Assembly: GCF_000499385.1 (NCBI RefSeq)
Contig: NW_013651724.1
Location: 62,001-126,000, forward strand
Reading direction: 5' to 3'
DNA length: 64,000 nucleotides
Origin: Eimeria necatrix
Lineage: Eukaryota; Apicomplexa; Conoidasida; Eucoccidiorida; Eimeriidae
Under the pieces are notes generated by a model. That model was not told where the DNA came from. It did not search any database and worked only from the letters and a program-made list of their open reading frames with translations. Below are positions 1-11,969 of the stretch, piece after piece. The translations under genes and the position numbers were made by a program. Each line of letters opens with the position of its first letter. The stretch's first letter is position 1.

Positions 1-127
1 CCTTACTTTGGCATTTACAGATGGAACTGGAACGTTCGATAAGCCAATGAAGGCTCGAGAAAGTCAGTTCAAGAATCTTATGGCCTCTCAAGATGTGAAT
101 TAATTTGAATGCGAAAGTATTACTTAC

Positions 128-3100
128 AAAAGAACCTTCGAGATGACTTCTAGGCCCATTTCTTTGGCCTTCCGAAGCCTAGAAGCCCAGTTCTCCCGTT
201 CTGCCCTTTGTTTTAAGACTAATGCCTTGATTTTCCGCGCCTCATTGTTTTCGCGCTCTTGTTCCAAATGTTCTTCAGGTGCTGGTGTGGCAGCAGGTAG
301 CTCCGACGCCAGAATTTCACTGGGTTGTTTGGACGGTGCCGATGCCTTTCCTTTTTTGGAAGCCCTCGTCGTCTTGGCTTTGTGTTTCTTCTCTACTCTC
401 ACCTTCACGCTTTTAGGCTTACCCGTCGAAACTGCAGACTTAGTTTGCTTTGGCTTTTGCTCGCCAGCAGCTTGATCTGGTGGTGGCTCAAACAGACCAC
501 CTCCTTCCGCCTGGGCTTCTTGAGGTGCTTCATGATCAGAGCTCTCACTGGCCGATGAATCTTCACAGCTCAAGGACTCTTCTTCTGCAGAAAGTGGATT
601 ATCGTCAATGCACTCGAGCTCGTGTATAGCCCCTTCTATTGAGTGTTCCAAGGTCTCGAACCTCAGGACCCCGCCTGGTGCGTCTCCGCTGGAGAAGGAT
701 TGGAGGCTGCCGTATGTCTTCAACGCACAAATACATCAAAATGCGGAACGCACAAATAAGGCAAAATATGAACCACACAGTGAACAGCTTGGTTCTCTCT
801 GCATCGTGACTTTGTTGCAATGCAGCACTGCACGCACACAACCACTCTCTCACATCGTTCTTGAGATCCTGCCCGAAACGATCCAACAGGCTAAGGGCAT
901 GTGTCATGGATGTTCGCACAGCGGGGTCCTCAGAGTCTGCTTGGTTAAGTCCATCGATATCTCGAAGTCCATAACGAGCAGCAGCAAGGGTTTCCATCCG
1001 TCGAAAAGTAGACGGCCTGAGCACCAATCGAAAGAGCTATAGAACGAAAAAATCCCTTTTATGGTCGTTGCTCCTACAACCATTCATCAAAAAACATAAT
1101 TTCAAGCAATGGCAGACAATTCTTCATGCAAATCACACAGAGTGCCGCGAACGCTTCTGTGGCCAGTCACACTAGACGCCCGGCTTCCTGAATACCTCAG
1201 TGCCCGTTCAGCCCATGTATATTTGGTGAACAGCACTGCGTGCCAGACGCTGCTCAAACGCTGAGGAACCTCTCAATCCGAAGCACACTCACTGCCGCAT
1301 AGTTCTTGCCCGCTGCAAATCACCCCCGGAGGGCGCTTGTGTTGGACTCGCCGTCGCTTTTATGATAAATTGCTGGAACTTTGCGACTTTGTTTTCCAGG
1401 TCACTCTGCAAGTACCGTATAGGTCTGGTCAGCATGAGTACACCTTCCAATACATTCTACGAAGTTGAATCTTACTTTACTTTATGCGGCAGCATGCACG
1501 TGCATGAGCTGTTTCATGAGGTCCCATTGTTAGTGCATGACACTTCATTGGTAGCACGTTTGGTTACAAAAATACTTACTTTCAGAATTCGGATTTGTTC
1601 ATCGTTTTCTGCATTTCTTTGTGAGCTAATTCCAGGGGTTACTCCTCCCTCTGATATTTCTCTGAGTTGTGCATGAAGCCTGAAAGCGCAGAGCACTTTA
1701 ACAACTTGGTTGAGGAAATCTCAGCTACCCACTCCACAGTTGCTAATAGCTACTCTATACGGAAATCCCACAGTTTTGTAAAACTTTCACGCTACTGGAA
1801 TTGGCGACCTGCGTAGCTCATAATTTCCTCCATCCTACCGATAAAAACTGCATTTCACCTACATTGCAATGAGCTTCTTTTGCTGAGCAATAAGGGACTG
1901 CTCTGGAGAAAAGAAGTTTGCGCAAACCTTCTTTTTGATCTCCTTGCACTTCATTGCGAAGCGGAGGGTTGAAAAGGAAGTGTCCAAGTACAGGCTCGAA
2001 GGATGAACAGCGACTAAAACTGCTGCGCGGCTATTGCCTCCAAGTGCTTTCTGCATTACAAAGAAAGCAACCTAATGCGCAGCTCAGAATTCAGGAATCC
2101 TTCAACTGTACCTGCTTAACGCCTGCCCGAAGCCAAAGCTTTGAGTGATGTTACCTTGGCCTAGCCATACAGGGCAGGCCTTTATAGCATGGCTTAAAAC
2201 TACTGAGACTGCCACAACCGCGTACCTGAAGAAGCCGAGTGAGCTTGGAGTCACGCCAAGGTATGTACACGTCTTTTTCTCCTTTCTTCTTCGTTTTATC
2301 TTCTCCCTGCTGAGCTTGCTTCGACAGTTTGGATATAACTTCCCTGGAAACCGTAGATACATTCCATAAAAAGCTGAGGCTCCTCAGCTGGTCAACAACA
2401 AGTTCGTCTACAAGTGATGCCATCAAACACAGAGTAAACTAACGCTTGCAGCGAATGGCAAAACAGCCTCAGTTGCTCAAGTTGCACAGTAAGCTTTAAT
2501 GCGCACGAAAGAAGAAAAAGGGACTTATTGATCGCCTTCCCCTCCTCCAAGACAAGCTTTGCGTTCTCCACGCCTTCAGAGGCTCTACCAGCTTTTTCGT
2601 TGCCCGCCAGATCGACTATCTTCAGCTCTCCTCGTCGACTGACGTTTGTACCATCCTCAAAAGTGCTTGTTGACTCCAAAGTAATGGAGAAAACGACGTG
2701 AGACCTGTGAGGCGCAGCAAGTGGCCGTCCAAAATGGTGGAAAATGCAAGGTAGGGCCTGTCGGGGGGTGGAGCAAGTTAGCAGTGTAGCAGTTCGCTAG
2801 TCGCATCCAGATCAAAGCAAACAGATTTATAGAAGCCCAGCTTCGCAACAATTAGAAATAAACCTGCAAGGCACTTACCTCGACGAGGTTTCATTGAAAT
2901 TCGTCCGGGCGAAATGGCGTCGTTGTTCAGCTCTGACGAATAATTACAGACACAAGGCACGAAAATGACTGCGATAAACCAACTTTTGCTTCGCAGAAAC
3001 CACCAACAGGCATTTGCACAACTTAAGGGCAAGAATTGCCTTATAAGGTAACGGGCAAGAATATAGGAACTGAAAGGTAGCAGGGAACACAGCTATTAAA

Positions 3101-4616
3101 AGCACCCGCTTGGGCTCACTTGGATAAGAGAGTCATGACTTCTTCCATGGATGCAACAGCTTCTTCGTGGAGACCGACCACTACAAAGCCTTTCTTTGGA
3201 TCCTCCTTTACATCGAGATTTTCCACAGCTCCTCCTCTGGGACCTTCTTGCAACAAGTCGTTCACTCGTTCCAGGTAGATTTCGACGTATGAAACCCTCA
3301 TGAGATATTCCTTGGAAGTGTCAAACACAAAAAACCTTGCATTTATGCCTCACATAAGGACCTACGTTTTTGAGCTGCTCCAAGCACCTAACCTTTGGAG
3401 TGACCGATTTAGCAAAGCGACAATGCTGACGAAAGCAACGACAGCCTACTCTGTTTTCGCCGTCTTCCAAACCCTCTGTTCTGTGGTCTTTTGTAGCTAG
3501 CTGCTCCTCCCCCATCTCATCCTCCTTTTCAGCAGCTGCATCTTCCATTTCTTCCCGTAGGAGAGATGAATCTGACATGCAATCAAAAAATTCTGCAAGA
3601 GAACGGGGCAAAATGCCGGGATCTTCTGCAACGCCCATGATGGAGTGCGTCTTCCCAGAGCCTACAACAATGGTCCAACACGCAAAACGCCACATTCTGC
3701 GTTGACATACAAATGGGGATGACCAGGATGCCTGAGAAGAGAAAAATGGCGAAGTAACCATAATGCAGGCCACCGCTTAGGCCCACAAACCCAGCTCCTT
3801 AACAAGGCTTCTTCTACCGCGGTGGGCGTACCAGTCTGGCCATACGCAAATACGCAGCCGTTGATCCCCTTAAATGCATCCAGAACGATGTCGCGCGCCA
3901 CGTAGGCAAATACTTCGTCATTTTCAGCTGCAGAAGCAGCGTCATACGTGCATGGTGATGAACGCTCGCGGGGGGGGGTCTACATGACCGCGTCATGAAC
4001 ACCCGAGCGTCTTGCAATTATCTGGCCTCCGGAGGACTTCTACGGCTGCACAATTTTTGGTTGCTGCTTCAGGAAATCTGGGGAAGCTGCGGGCCTACCG
4101 TCGTCATCAAAGCATCTGTCAAAGGCATAATACCTTTGCACCTGGTCCTTTTGTGCCTGTGTCTTCTCCACGGACTTTTTTGATGATGTCTTCCCCTGTC
4201 GGCTTTCTTCAATTTCTGCTTGAGTTGGGGGCTCCACGATTAGCTGCATAGACTTCTGTTCCACCTTCCAAGCCTTTATGTGGCCTGCTTCCACCTGAGA
4301 TATAACGCCGACCACAATGGCATCTCCAAACCCACTAGTAACAGCCTGCCAAGTCCAGTTTACAAGTGACGAAGTTGCTTAACGCTGCACCGATAACAAA
4401 AAACATGTAGTGTGATATGCCTATGGGATCCATTTGGTTTTCTCTAGCTCCATTTTACTGCAACTATCTCACTTCTTTTGGAAACAGAGGCCGCATACGT
4501 GTGCAGACCCTGATGCTCTCTTCCATCGATTCAGGTTCCAAAATGATGCTATCGGGAGCATCGTCGGCCATCTTGACTTTACGGCCCTTGGCCGCTCCTT
4601 GCTTCGCAAGCGACAT
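128..4616 (-). CDS. Kinesin, N-terminal motor (5' part; continues past left edge)
   Basis: Microtubule motor ATPase. The ATG is at 4616 and 13 exons can be chained in phase: 4616-4473, 4294-4099, 3927-3832, 3661-3450, 3310-3120, 2932-2879, 2704-2507, 2343-2226, 2050-1863, 1679-1580, 1312-1293, 1016-779 and 717-128, about 781 residues before the window edge. Motor hallmarks occur in order: SIRVCTRMRPL at the start, the P-loop GQTGSGKTHSIMG rebuilt across the 3832/3661 junction, NREYLMRVSYVEIY, switch I TNFNETSSRSH, switch II DLAGNEK, YIPWRDSKLTRLLQ, and LGGNSRAAV followed by STLRFAMKCKEIKKKV at the neck. Behind the neck come a short helical stretch and an acidic then Lys-rich tail (exon 717-128), typical of cargo or coiled-coil tails. 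A donor at 127-126 shows the gene continues leftward. Exon 1312-1293 is a 20-bp microexon inferred from phase. The kinesin family class is not assigned. It is the first gene of the window and its upstream DNA (4617-6681) looks non-coding. Confidence 0.93.
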
Positions 4617-6681
4617 TTTTGAGGCTGTGTCTTTTCACATGTGGCATTCCACGAGAAGGACAGCACGTGATTGATCGGTGCCTGCCCTGATAAGATTGAC
4701 TGATGGGCACGAGCAAAGAAAATGCATGAAGTAATCTTCAGTTGGAAATCTCTGCCAAAAAACAGAGCATGCGCGATTCTTTTAGCTTTAGCTACGAGCA
4801 ACACAGTTGCTGCGGCACCGTGGCACCTAGCCAGCCGAATCGAGCCTCTACGAGTAGCACAACTCGGAGCAGACCCTGAACATTGATGCTGGGAGACGCT
4901 GTTGAGTTCCTCTTTCTACTGGAAGCTCAGCCCTGCGGCCTCCTCAGGCGGAATCGACGTCTTCACGAGAAGTCGTTACCACATTTGTTTCGATGAAACA
5001 AAAAACTTCTCGTCGATTTCCTCTCCTCGTAGTTTGAATTGGGCACAGAAGAGGTGTTCGAATTGGCGCGATCGCCGAAGAAGGGTTTCAGGCTGGACTG
5101 TGATGCTGTCAAAAGATCCGGTCGTGGAAAGGTAAGCCACAAACGTTGCCACCTCTCCAAGCTATGTTCTCTCCACTCCCAAATTTCACATGAATAAAAC
5201 TAAAGGCCAACGTGGTGTATGTGTCTGGCCACTGGACCACTGGTGGCATGCTGGTTCACTAGCGGCTACCACAGGCGTTCCGCCAACTGCTCTCGGCCCA
5301 CAGAATATTCGAAGAAACGATAAATTCAACACTTTTCAAAGACAGCTACTAATTTGGAATGGGCCATTTGTGCTATTTAGGCTGCATTCTGGAGCGCCAT
5401 ACGGTAAGTCATAGCCGAACAGATGCATCGGCTCGCTCGAGCAAGCGGCCGTCGCCATACAGCGAGCTCCTCAACTGCGCAATAAAGATTTTTGGCTCCT
5501 GCCGATCGAAAATCTGGGCCTTTCAAATGCTTGTTGAGTCACGAAGCAATTGGTGGACCAATAGACGTTGCCACCGCTCGCAAGGTGCACGCCTTCAGAA
5601 GGCTCAATGGATGAGATCGGGTGCTGGTTCACATCACTTCCTCGCACCGCTAAACAGCGAGAAAAATATCAAAGGCTCCCACAATTTCCTTACTACCCTC
5701 CTTGGGTCCTCTACTATTTAGTGCTTCGGGATGCGCTATCACCACAGAGTGGGGGACGTGGTTGAGCATCGGCATCGGCTTTCCAAGCTTGTAAGGAACT
5801 GGCGTACTGGTACTGTAAGCTCACAGACTCCAACCCCAGACAGCACACACATGATTGGCCGCCGAGTTGGCCAACAGAGCTCCTCCTTTTGCGCGTAGCT
5901 GCCTAGTCGCTGGCGCGGCGTTTGGGCAAGCTCGAGGTAGATCATAGGGTTGGTAAATGCAGCATGGCGCATCTGGCCCCTTCTCCACACGCGCAACTCT
6001 TAAACCTTCAAGTTTCTGAGCTGCCAGCTAGTGATGCTGGTGCGTCGGTTTTATGAAATCTACAGCTCGCAGCAGGACGAACAGCAACTAGCAAACACTT
6101 GAGAAATCGGAAAAAATCGTCGAAAAACAATGTCGGGCATTGCGGGGTTCTTAGACTTGTATAACTTATCAATAATCGATGAAGTTACAACACATGAAAG
6201 AGTGTTCACAAGACAAGGAAACTCAGCTCTATGCCGCTTCTTCAAGAGTCAACGGTAGCTAGCAGCACCTACTACCAAGCTTTACAAGTAAAAAAACAGC
6301 AAAGGACTAGAATGATTGTCTCTAGATTCGATGCTGTGCATGCGCATCAAAACAGCGGGAAGTGTCAATCCCGGTGCGCTTCAAAAGTCGGCCGAGAGGA
6401 ACGACACAGGATCTGTTCGCCTGTGAGAGCTTCGTTTCCATATCCAGTAGTAGTACTTGTTTCCTACTTAGTCCATTTTCTAGCTCCCCCCAAGCACTTT
6501 CTTAGTTCCTTATTCCGGTACCAGTGCTCTAGCAATGAGTTAAGCTACTTTAGTGCTCACGAGACACCCTTGACTTGCAGTTTCTTATCTTAGACTTAGC
6601 ATGAAAATTTTTGTAGATATTGACGCACCTTACGCCGACGTCCTGAAGGAGTTCAACGGCTCGGACGGAGCGTAGCGCAGG
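4617..6681. other. Intergenic, no gene seen
   Basis: Stop-rich in all frames, with no family motif and no repeat shared with the rest of the window. It contains the kinesin promoter. A 24-codon ATG ORF at 6601-6675 ends just before the LTR at 6682 and is probably chance. Confidence 0.6.
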
Positions 6682-7100
6682 TGTAGTGCATAGGCACTAC
6701 AATAGGGCTTGCTGGTGGCCTATAAAAGATAGCTAGCCGGTGACCTACAAGAGGTCATAACACGGTACGAAGACAGTACCCTCTTACTAGGATCGAAGTA
6801 AGCCAATTTGTCTGCGCATTAGCGTGTATACACTAGACGTGCCTGAAAATACCCGGAGACTGGGGCTGGCGATAGCGCCGGCTCCGAGTTACGTATCCTC
6901 CCCACAGGGCCTAGGAGGTGAGAACCCCGAGTGGGGGGGATTTTGAGGAGAACAGATTTTGAAAAAGGTTGAATAAACGTATTTCGTGATATTTGGGTTA
7001 CTGCTTCAAGGAAATGCGCCGTATGTAGACGGTTATCGTAGGCCCCTACTCGGGTGGGCAGGTAGCAGCGTAGTCGCAGCAGTAGGTGATGTGCACTACA
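6682..7100 (+). repeat. 5' LTR of element 1
   Basis: 419 bp, starting TGTAGTGC and ending GCACTACA, the termini shared by all LTRs of this family here. The first 20 bp form a near-palindrome (TGTAGTGC-ATAG-GCACTACA). It is followed directly by a conserved primer-site-like block and the gag start. It belongs to the LTR subfamily with a GATAGCGCCGG core. Confidence 0.9.
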
Positions 7101-7102
7101 TT

Positions 7103-7119
7103 TGGGGGATGTTCCGGGA
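7103..7119 (+). other. Candidate tRNA primer-binding site, element 1
   Basis: The block TTTGGGGGATGTTCCGGGA begins at the base after the LTR. The same block with one change (CTG for ATG) follows the LTR at 49386 and, on the minus strand, the LTR at 56337. A PBS lies 0-3 nt behind a 5' LTR and begins TGG, complementary to tRNA CCA; both hold here. The matching tRNA was not identified. Confidence 0.55.
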
Positions 7120-7201
7120 TTGAAATCTTTTTTTTCCGGACTTGGGAAAAGAAACACTATGTTTCAATGATTCACACCTATATATATTCGTTCGATAAGG
7201 G

Positions 7202-8290
7202 ATGCATCTCCGCAACGGAAGCGTTATCGGCCCCACACAGCAGGAGACTTCTACTATGTCAGTACGCAAAGTGCCGAGCGGGACACAGGCCCATCATCGT
7301 CATGCTACTCCGAAGCCCACCGTGGCAGAGCGGCCGCATAGGCATAAGAAGGCTCCTCCACAGGTGATACCTATGACCAATGCTATTCCAGGGGACAGTC
7401 CCTTCTTCACGTCCAGCCCGCTATGAGTGTAATAAGAACTGTTATAGGCGGGACCGGGGAATCCGGCGCAACGATTCCCATACTACCAGAAGACGGCAGC
7501 ACTATGCAGGTCTTTCTGGTGCGCATCGAGCGCCGGTACACGTAGATGGGATTGGAACCGCGCGAGTGCGGAAATGCAGTTATAGACCACCTTGTGGGCC
7601 CGGCTCTAACGTATTGGATGTATCTACGGAAAAACTATCGACCTAAGCGACTGGGCGACAGTACAGCGCAGGCTTTTGGAGCGGTTTGACAAAACAATGT
7701 CGCAGAGTCAATTGTTAACGGAGTTGGATAAAGTACGGTGGAATGGTAACCAGAAGGAATACACGGACCGGTTTGCGGCTGTAGCGGGACGTGGTTTTGG
7801 TGCCACCCCCGACGAACTCGCTGACTATTACTGCACCGGGCTCCCGACGGACCTCTATCTTCTAATCACCAATAATAGGCAGGTGAAGTATCAGTCGTGG
7901 TAACAAGCGGCGACAGCCGCAGCATGCCTCTGCGAACCCAAGCAGAGCGTGCTGTAGCTCAAAGAAAGGACCAGTCGAGCCATTAGGGCTGCTATCCAAG
8001 CTAATGGACCCCGTCGGCGCCAGGAATTTGAAAATCGCCCTGGGAGAACCCACACGAGCTGCTTTGAGTGTCAGGGTCGCGGACATCCGGCACGTGTCTG
8101 CCCCAGCACGGGAGAACGTACCAAACGTCCGGGGGAAATATGCAAGAAGTTTGGTGGTGTGGGATGCTGTGCTCGGGACTGTCCTACGTACGAACGAGGC
8201 CAGACCGAGCCGGCGGAAAAGAGCAGTAGGCAGCCCACACGTCCTAGCACTGAGAAGGAGCCTAGGCGTGGTCGGAGACGAGCGTTCTAG
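7202..8290 (+). pseudogene. gag of element 1 (disrupted)
   Basis: Nucleocapsid/capsid region. The N-terminus MHLRNGSVIGPTQQETSTM matches the start of the element 2 gag. Frame shifts occur before 7440 and near 7640, and an in-frame stop near 7902 splits the capsid part. The first CCHC zinc knuckle is legible (CFECQGRGHPARVC near 8060). The second is damaged: it reads CKKFGGVGCCARDC, with one Cys changed to Phe and the His to Cys. It therefore cannot make a normal RNA-binding nucleocapsid. An alternative frame (8004-8627) is also open but lacks the knuckle and is treated as a shadow. Confidence 0.8.
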
Positions 8291-8589
8291 GCCGCGTAGC
8301 CATGACAAAGGGATAATGTGTGCGGTAGCGACAGGCCCCAATGCCATTCCAGTCTCCCTTGAGTGGGGAAACCAACTCCTCAACACTGCGGAAAGAACTA
8401 ATACGAGCGATGGGCATGCGGAAGGGACTCAGCCGCTTTCGGAAACGCGGTGGGAGTCTGGGTTGGGGTCGATCCTGACTGAAGAGGCCCCGGGTGAGAC
8501 GACGGCTAGCCGCAGGAAGCCTGCAGAGGCAACAGAAGATGACTACAGGCCAGACGCAACAGAGATTGAGACATACTGGTGGCGGGAAA

Positions 8590-9135
8590 CCTGCACGAAA
8601 GAGCCTTACGGCCAAGGGGGAGCATAGTGCTATGTGGGTGCGACGGCGTTGAGCTCGCAGGGAGTCCATGTGAGGCCCTCTTGGACACTGGGATTTCGAG
8701 AAGTTTCATTTGTCTCGAATCAGTCGAACGACTGCAGTTCAAGGTGCGGAGACTTCCAGAAGAGCATAGGTTCACCGTAGCTACAGGTGAACCTATGCTC
8801 TTCTGGAAGTCTGCGCACCTTGCATTACGCATTGATTACGCATTGATTTTGTGACGGAATTGACCATGTGGTGCGGAGTTGTACGCATTTCCGGGGATTT
8901 CTTAGTGGGACCCATTCCCTATGACTTAGTCTTGGGTTTAGATTGGCTGACGGAACGTAAGGTGACCTGTTATTTCCAGTCCGACAAGCTCCGAACCTAT
9001 GTGAATGGCCAGTGGTGCGACTTACCGTTAGGACTGGTGAAGCAAAGCTGCAAGGTCACAATCCCACCGTAGTCCACCCAAAGGCCCCGGCAGAGCAAGC
9101 ATATGAAATATTGGCCAAACAAGTGGCGGGTATAT
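8590..9135 (+). pseudogene. Retropepsin (protease) region of element 1
   Basis: Aspartic protease of the retropepsin type, recognised from LLDTGISRSFI (canonical DTGAS, here with Ile) and the second conserved stretch VLGLDWLTE about 95 residues later. Between them the reading frame is broken by an inverted duplication (8741-8821) that replaces the normal sequence after HRFTVATG, so the enzyme is inactive as encoded. It lies between gag and RT as in other Ty3/gypsy elements. Confidence 0.8.
8741..8821. repeat. Foldback: 36-bp arms, 35/36 paired, 9-nt loop
   Basis: Left arm 8741-8776 and right arm 8786-8821 are reverse complements with one mismatch; the loop is GTAGCTACA. The element 2 copy has only one arm at this position, so this is an inverted duplication acquired by element 1. 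A short tandem repeat (cgcattgatta twice) follows at about 8828. Confidence 0.95.
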
Positions 9136-9403
9136 CAGCGGAGGAGGGAGGTATATTCCTACGCCCGCCACCTAAAAGGTATAAGTCCCATGCAAGGACT
9201 AAGGCGCAAGCACCGATCACGTCGCTCATTCGTCAGGCGGCGGCTGACACAAAGAGTCTCAGGGCACCATTGCACGGTTTGCATCGCATACTGGCTTTGC
9301 CCGAAGCCGGTTCCGTGGTGCCCCTAAGGTTCTCGGATGAATGGCAAGGCGCGCTTTGCTGCGCGTTAATTGGAAATCAACCCACATTCTCCGGCTAGGG
9401 TAG

Positions 9404-9816
9404 TGTAGCGCACAGGGACTACAATGGGGCTGGCTAGTGTCGTAGAGACGATAGCTAGCTAACGACCTACAAGGGGTCGCAACACTAGAGGACGACAGGA
9501 CCCTCCCAATAGTATGAAAGTAAGAAAAACTGACTATTAGTTCTAATGAATACGTGAAATGTGCGGAAATTGTGTGGAGACTGGGGCTGGCGATAGCGCC
9601 GGCACCAGTGCGGGCCTCCTCCCCATAGGGCCTAGGAGGCGAGCTCCCAGAGTGGGGCGAATCGAACAGACAGATTTTGAGACACTTAAGAATTGTTGTA
9701 TTTCGATGAAATTAAGCTACAGTGTCCGAGAAATGGGCCTACGCTAGGCGTAGTTTGTAGGCCTGCTCGAGGGGCAGGAAGCACCGTAGTCGCAGCAGTA
9801 GGCGCTGCGCACTACA
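9404..9816 (+). mobile_element. Solo LTR nested in element 1, TSD GGTAG
   Basis: 413 bp with ends TGTAGCGC and GCACTACA. The 5-bp target duplication GGTAG is perfect (9399-9403 and 9817-9821). Joining the flanks gives the gag-pol linker found uninterrupted in element 2 (around 54000). A single LTR with a duplication is the product of LTR-LTR recombination after a full insertion. Confidence 0.93.
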
Positions 9817-10086
9817 GGTAGTCCTTTCGCCTTCATCGCCTTGAAGGCAGCAGAGGGTGAAGATGGGTCTCCCTAACCTATGACAAAACTCGAGCACGCT
9901 CTATTCGACGAATGGATAAATTCGACGGAGGCGCAGGCTATTCCATGCGGGATTATCCAGGTGTTGCAGGAGTATCGAGCGGCCTTTCCCGATAACTGAC
10001 CTAAGGAATTACCGACGAAGCGCCCTCATGATCACCATATCCTACTGGTACCTGGGAAACTTCCAGAAAAATCTACCATATACCGT

Positions 10087-11360
10087 ATGATTCCAGATCA
10101 GCTCACTTTCTACAAGCAGGAGATAGCTAAATTATCGGACAATGGTTGGATCGGACCAGCCTATATTTGCTCTCCTACGATCATGGTGGACAAGCGAGAT
10201 GATGGCTCAGGGGGGCGGAAGATGCGTATGGTTGTTCATTACCAGGCTCTGAATGCACTCACAATAGCCCCTGATTTTCCATTTCCTCTCATTCAAACCA
10301 TTCTGGAGACGCTGGGAGGCGCCAAGTACTTTTCTACTCTGGACTTTGAAGCAGGATTCCATCAAATACGTATGGCTAGGGAAGATCGCTGGAAGACGAC
10401 TTTCCGTTCCGTTCTCGGGCTATTCGAGTACTGATTTATGTCCTTTGGGCTTAAGGCTGCCCAAGCTACGTTCCAGGCCAACATTAATGCCTATTTACAA
10501 CCTTTATTAGGACAGGGCGTTATTGAGTACCTAGATGATGTACTTATTCATAGCCACGACCTCTCTGGGCTTGTTTCTCTTTTGCGACAAGTTCTCAGTA
10601 TTTTTCTAGGGCACCAATTCTACCCACAATTCCGCAAATGCAAGTTTGCAAAACAAGCAATTACATATTTAGGTTATAGCGTGACTGCTGCAGGCATCAA
10701 GCCTGCAGAAGACAAAACCGAAGCTATCCGGCAATGGCTAGAGGTGCTGGAGGACGAGACGCAGGTGCGCTAGTTCCTCGGTACCACAGATTACTCTCGC
10801 ATGTTCTTGGGACCTGACTACGCGGGCGTCGCCCGGCCGCTAGTTGATCTTACGCGTAAAGACGCCAGCTTCAAATGGGCAGAGCTTCACACGCAAGCGG
10901 TGCAGCAGCACAAACAGCGCTTAATCGATTCCACTACATAACAAGCTCCTGGCATCACGAGGCCTTTCGATTTATACACGGACGCCTCTGGTTATGCGAT
11001 CGGAGCGGTTTTGGAACAAGACGGCAAGCTCATCGGCTTTCTCAGCCTAGTCATGAACCCCACCAAGTAGAAATAGTCGATCTATGGTCAGGAACTCTTG
11101 GTGTTGGTGAAGGCCCTGGACAAGTGGCCACATTTTCTCCGTGTTGCTAAGGTAACGGTTTACACAGATCATCAAGCTCTCACCCATCTCCAACGCCTCC
11201 AAGCATCGAAGCCTCTGCGCGGACGCACCGCCCGCTGGTTAGACTTCCCCGCCGAGTTCCTGGATTTGCACATCACCTGTGTTAAAGGAGCGCGCAATCA
11301 AGGGGCTGATGCCTTGTCTCGCCATCCCGGTCTTCCTAACACCTGCTTGCACGACACACC
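10087..11360 (+). pseudogene. Reverse transcriptase and RNase H of element 1 (stops)
   Basis: RT block order is clear: VDKRDDGSGGRKMRMVV, FSTLDFEAGFHQIRM, SFGLKAAQATFQ and the catalytic box EYLDDVLIHS near 10530 with both Asp present, then ITYLGYSVTAAGIKP. RNase H follows with FDLYTDASGYAIGAVLEQ, TVYTDHQALTHL and the tail GARNQGADALSR. In-frame stops fall at about 10432, 10771, 10939 and 11068. Protein similarity to the minus-strand element at 50119-56740 is high throughout. Broken at the 3' side by the LTR at 11363. Confidence 0.9.
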
Positions 11361-11362
11361 AC

Positions 11363-11786
11363 TTATACTGCGTTCCCTGCAGCGTCTACGATGCTGCACT
11401 GCCCACAACTCGGGCGTTCTATGAAATATTCTCTACTCCCGACGCATCGGTCGCGTAACGTCTACAAATGTATTAAAAAGACCGTTTTGTTTCGAGTTCC
11501 CAAACCCATATTTCCATAAAAGTCATTTCTTCTTGTTCTTGCTGTGCTGGCCTGGTGAGGATGTGACGCGCACTTGTGCCGGCGTTGTCGGCAGCCCCAA
11601 TCTTAGAGCATTCGCAGGCATTTCTAGTCTATGCATGTTAATTTGTTAATAAATTGCATTTGTATTTCACTAGTAAGTGGTTACAGCGCTCAATATGCGT
11701 CGCAACCTCTTAAGCGCCTATAGGTCATCAGTTAGCTATCCTCTATAGGTCACCAGCAAGAACCATTGTAGTGCCTGCGCACTACA
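11363..11786 (-). mobile_element. Solo LTR (minus) nested in element 1
   Basis: About 424 bp in opposite orientation to its host. Read on the minus strand it starts TGTAGTGC-GCAG-GCACTACA; its other end is degraded (TTATACTG on the plus strand). It interrupts the pol linker just after SRHPGLPNTCLHDTP. A short direct repeat CACCACT flanks it (11357-11363 and 11788-11794), compatible with a target duplication but not exact at the LTR edge. By sequence it belongs to the LTR subfamily of 50119-50545. Confidence 0.85.
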
Positions 11787-11969
11787 CCACCACTGACGCT
11801 CGCAGTAGAACAAGCACACGCGGCTCCTTGCTCTCGTGATCGGCCTGCCAAATACAGGGAGCTCGCTGGCATTCGTTCGCGACGATCCAGACAACGCACT
11901 CTGCCATCGACACCTCCTGAGCCCAGTCCAGAAGCGGAACACCCTACACCTGCAACGAAGACACGAGCT

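Noticed and set aside
3321..3449. Read-through of kinesin exon 4 as coding (VGCRCFRQHCRF)
   Set aside because: GTAGGC at 3449 is a donor, and splicing to 3310 gives the kinesin motif NREYLMRVSYVEIY.
6601..6675. 24-codon ATG ORF (MKIFVDIDAPYADVLKEF) just before the LTR
   Set aside because: Too short, with no splice context or family match; kept only as a note that an interrupted exon is conceivable.
8004..8627. 207-codon ORF as the gag product of element 1
   Set aside because: The CCHC zinc knuckle is in another frame; this frame is listed only as a possible overlap.
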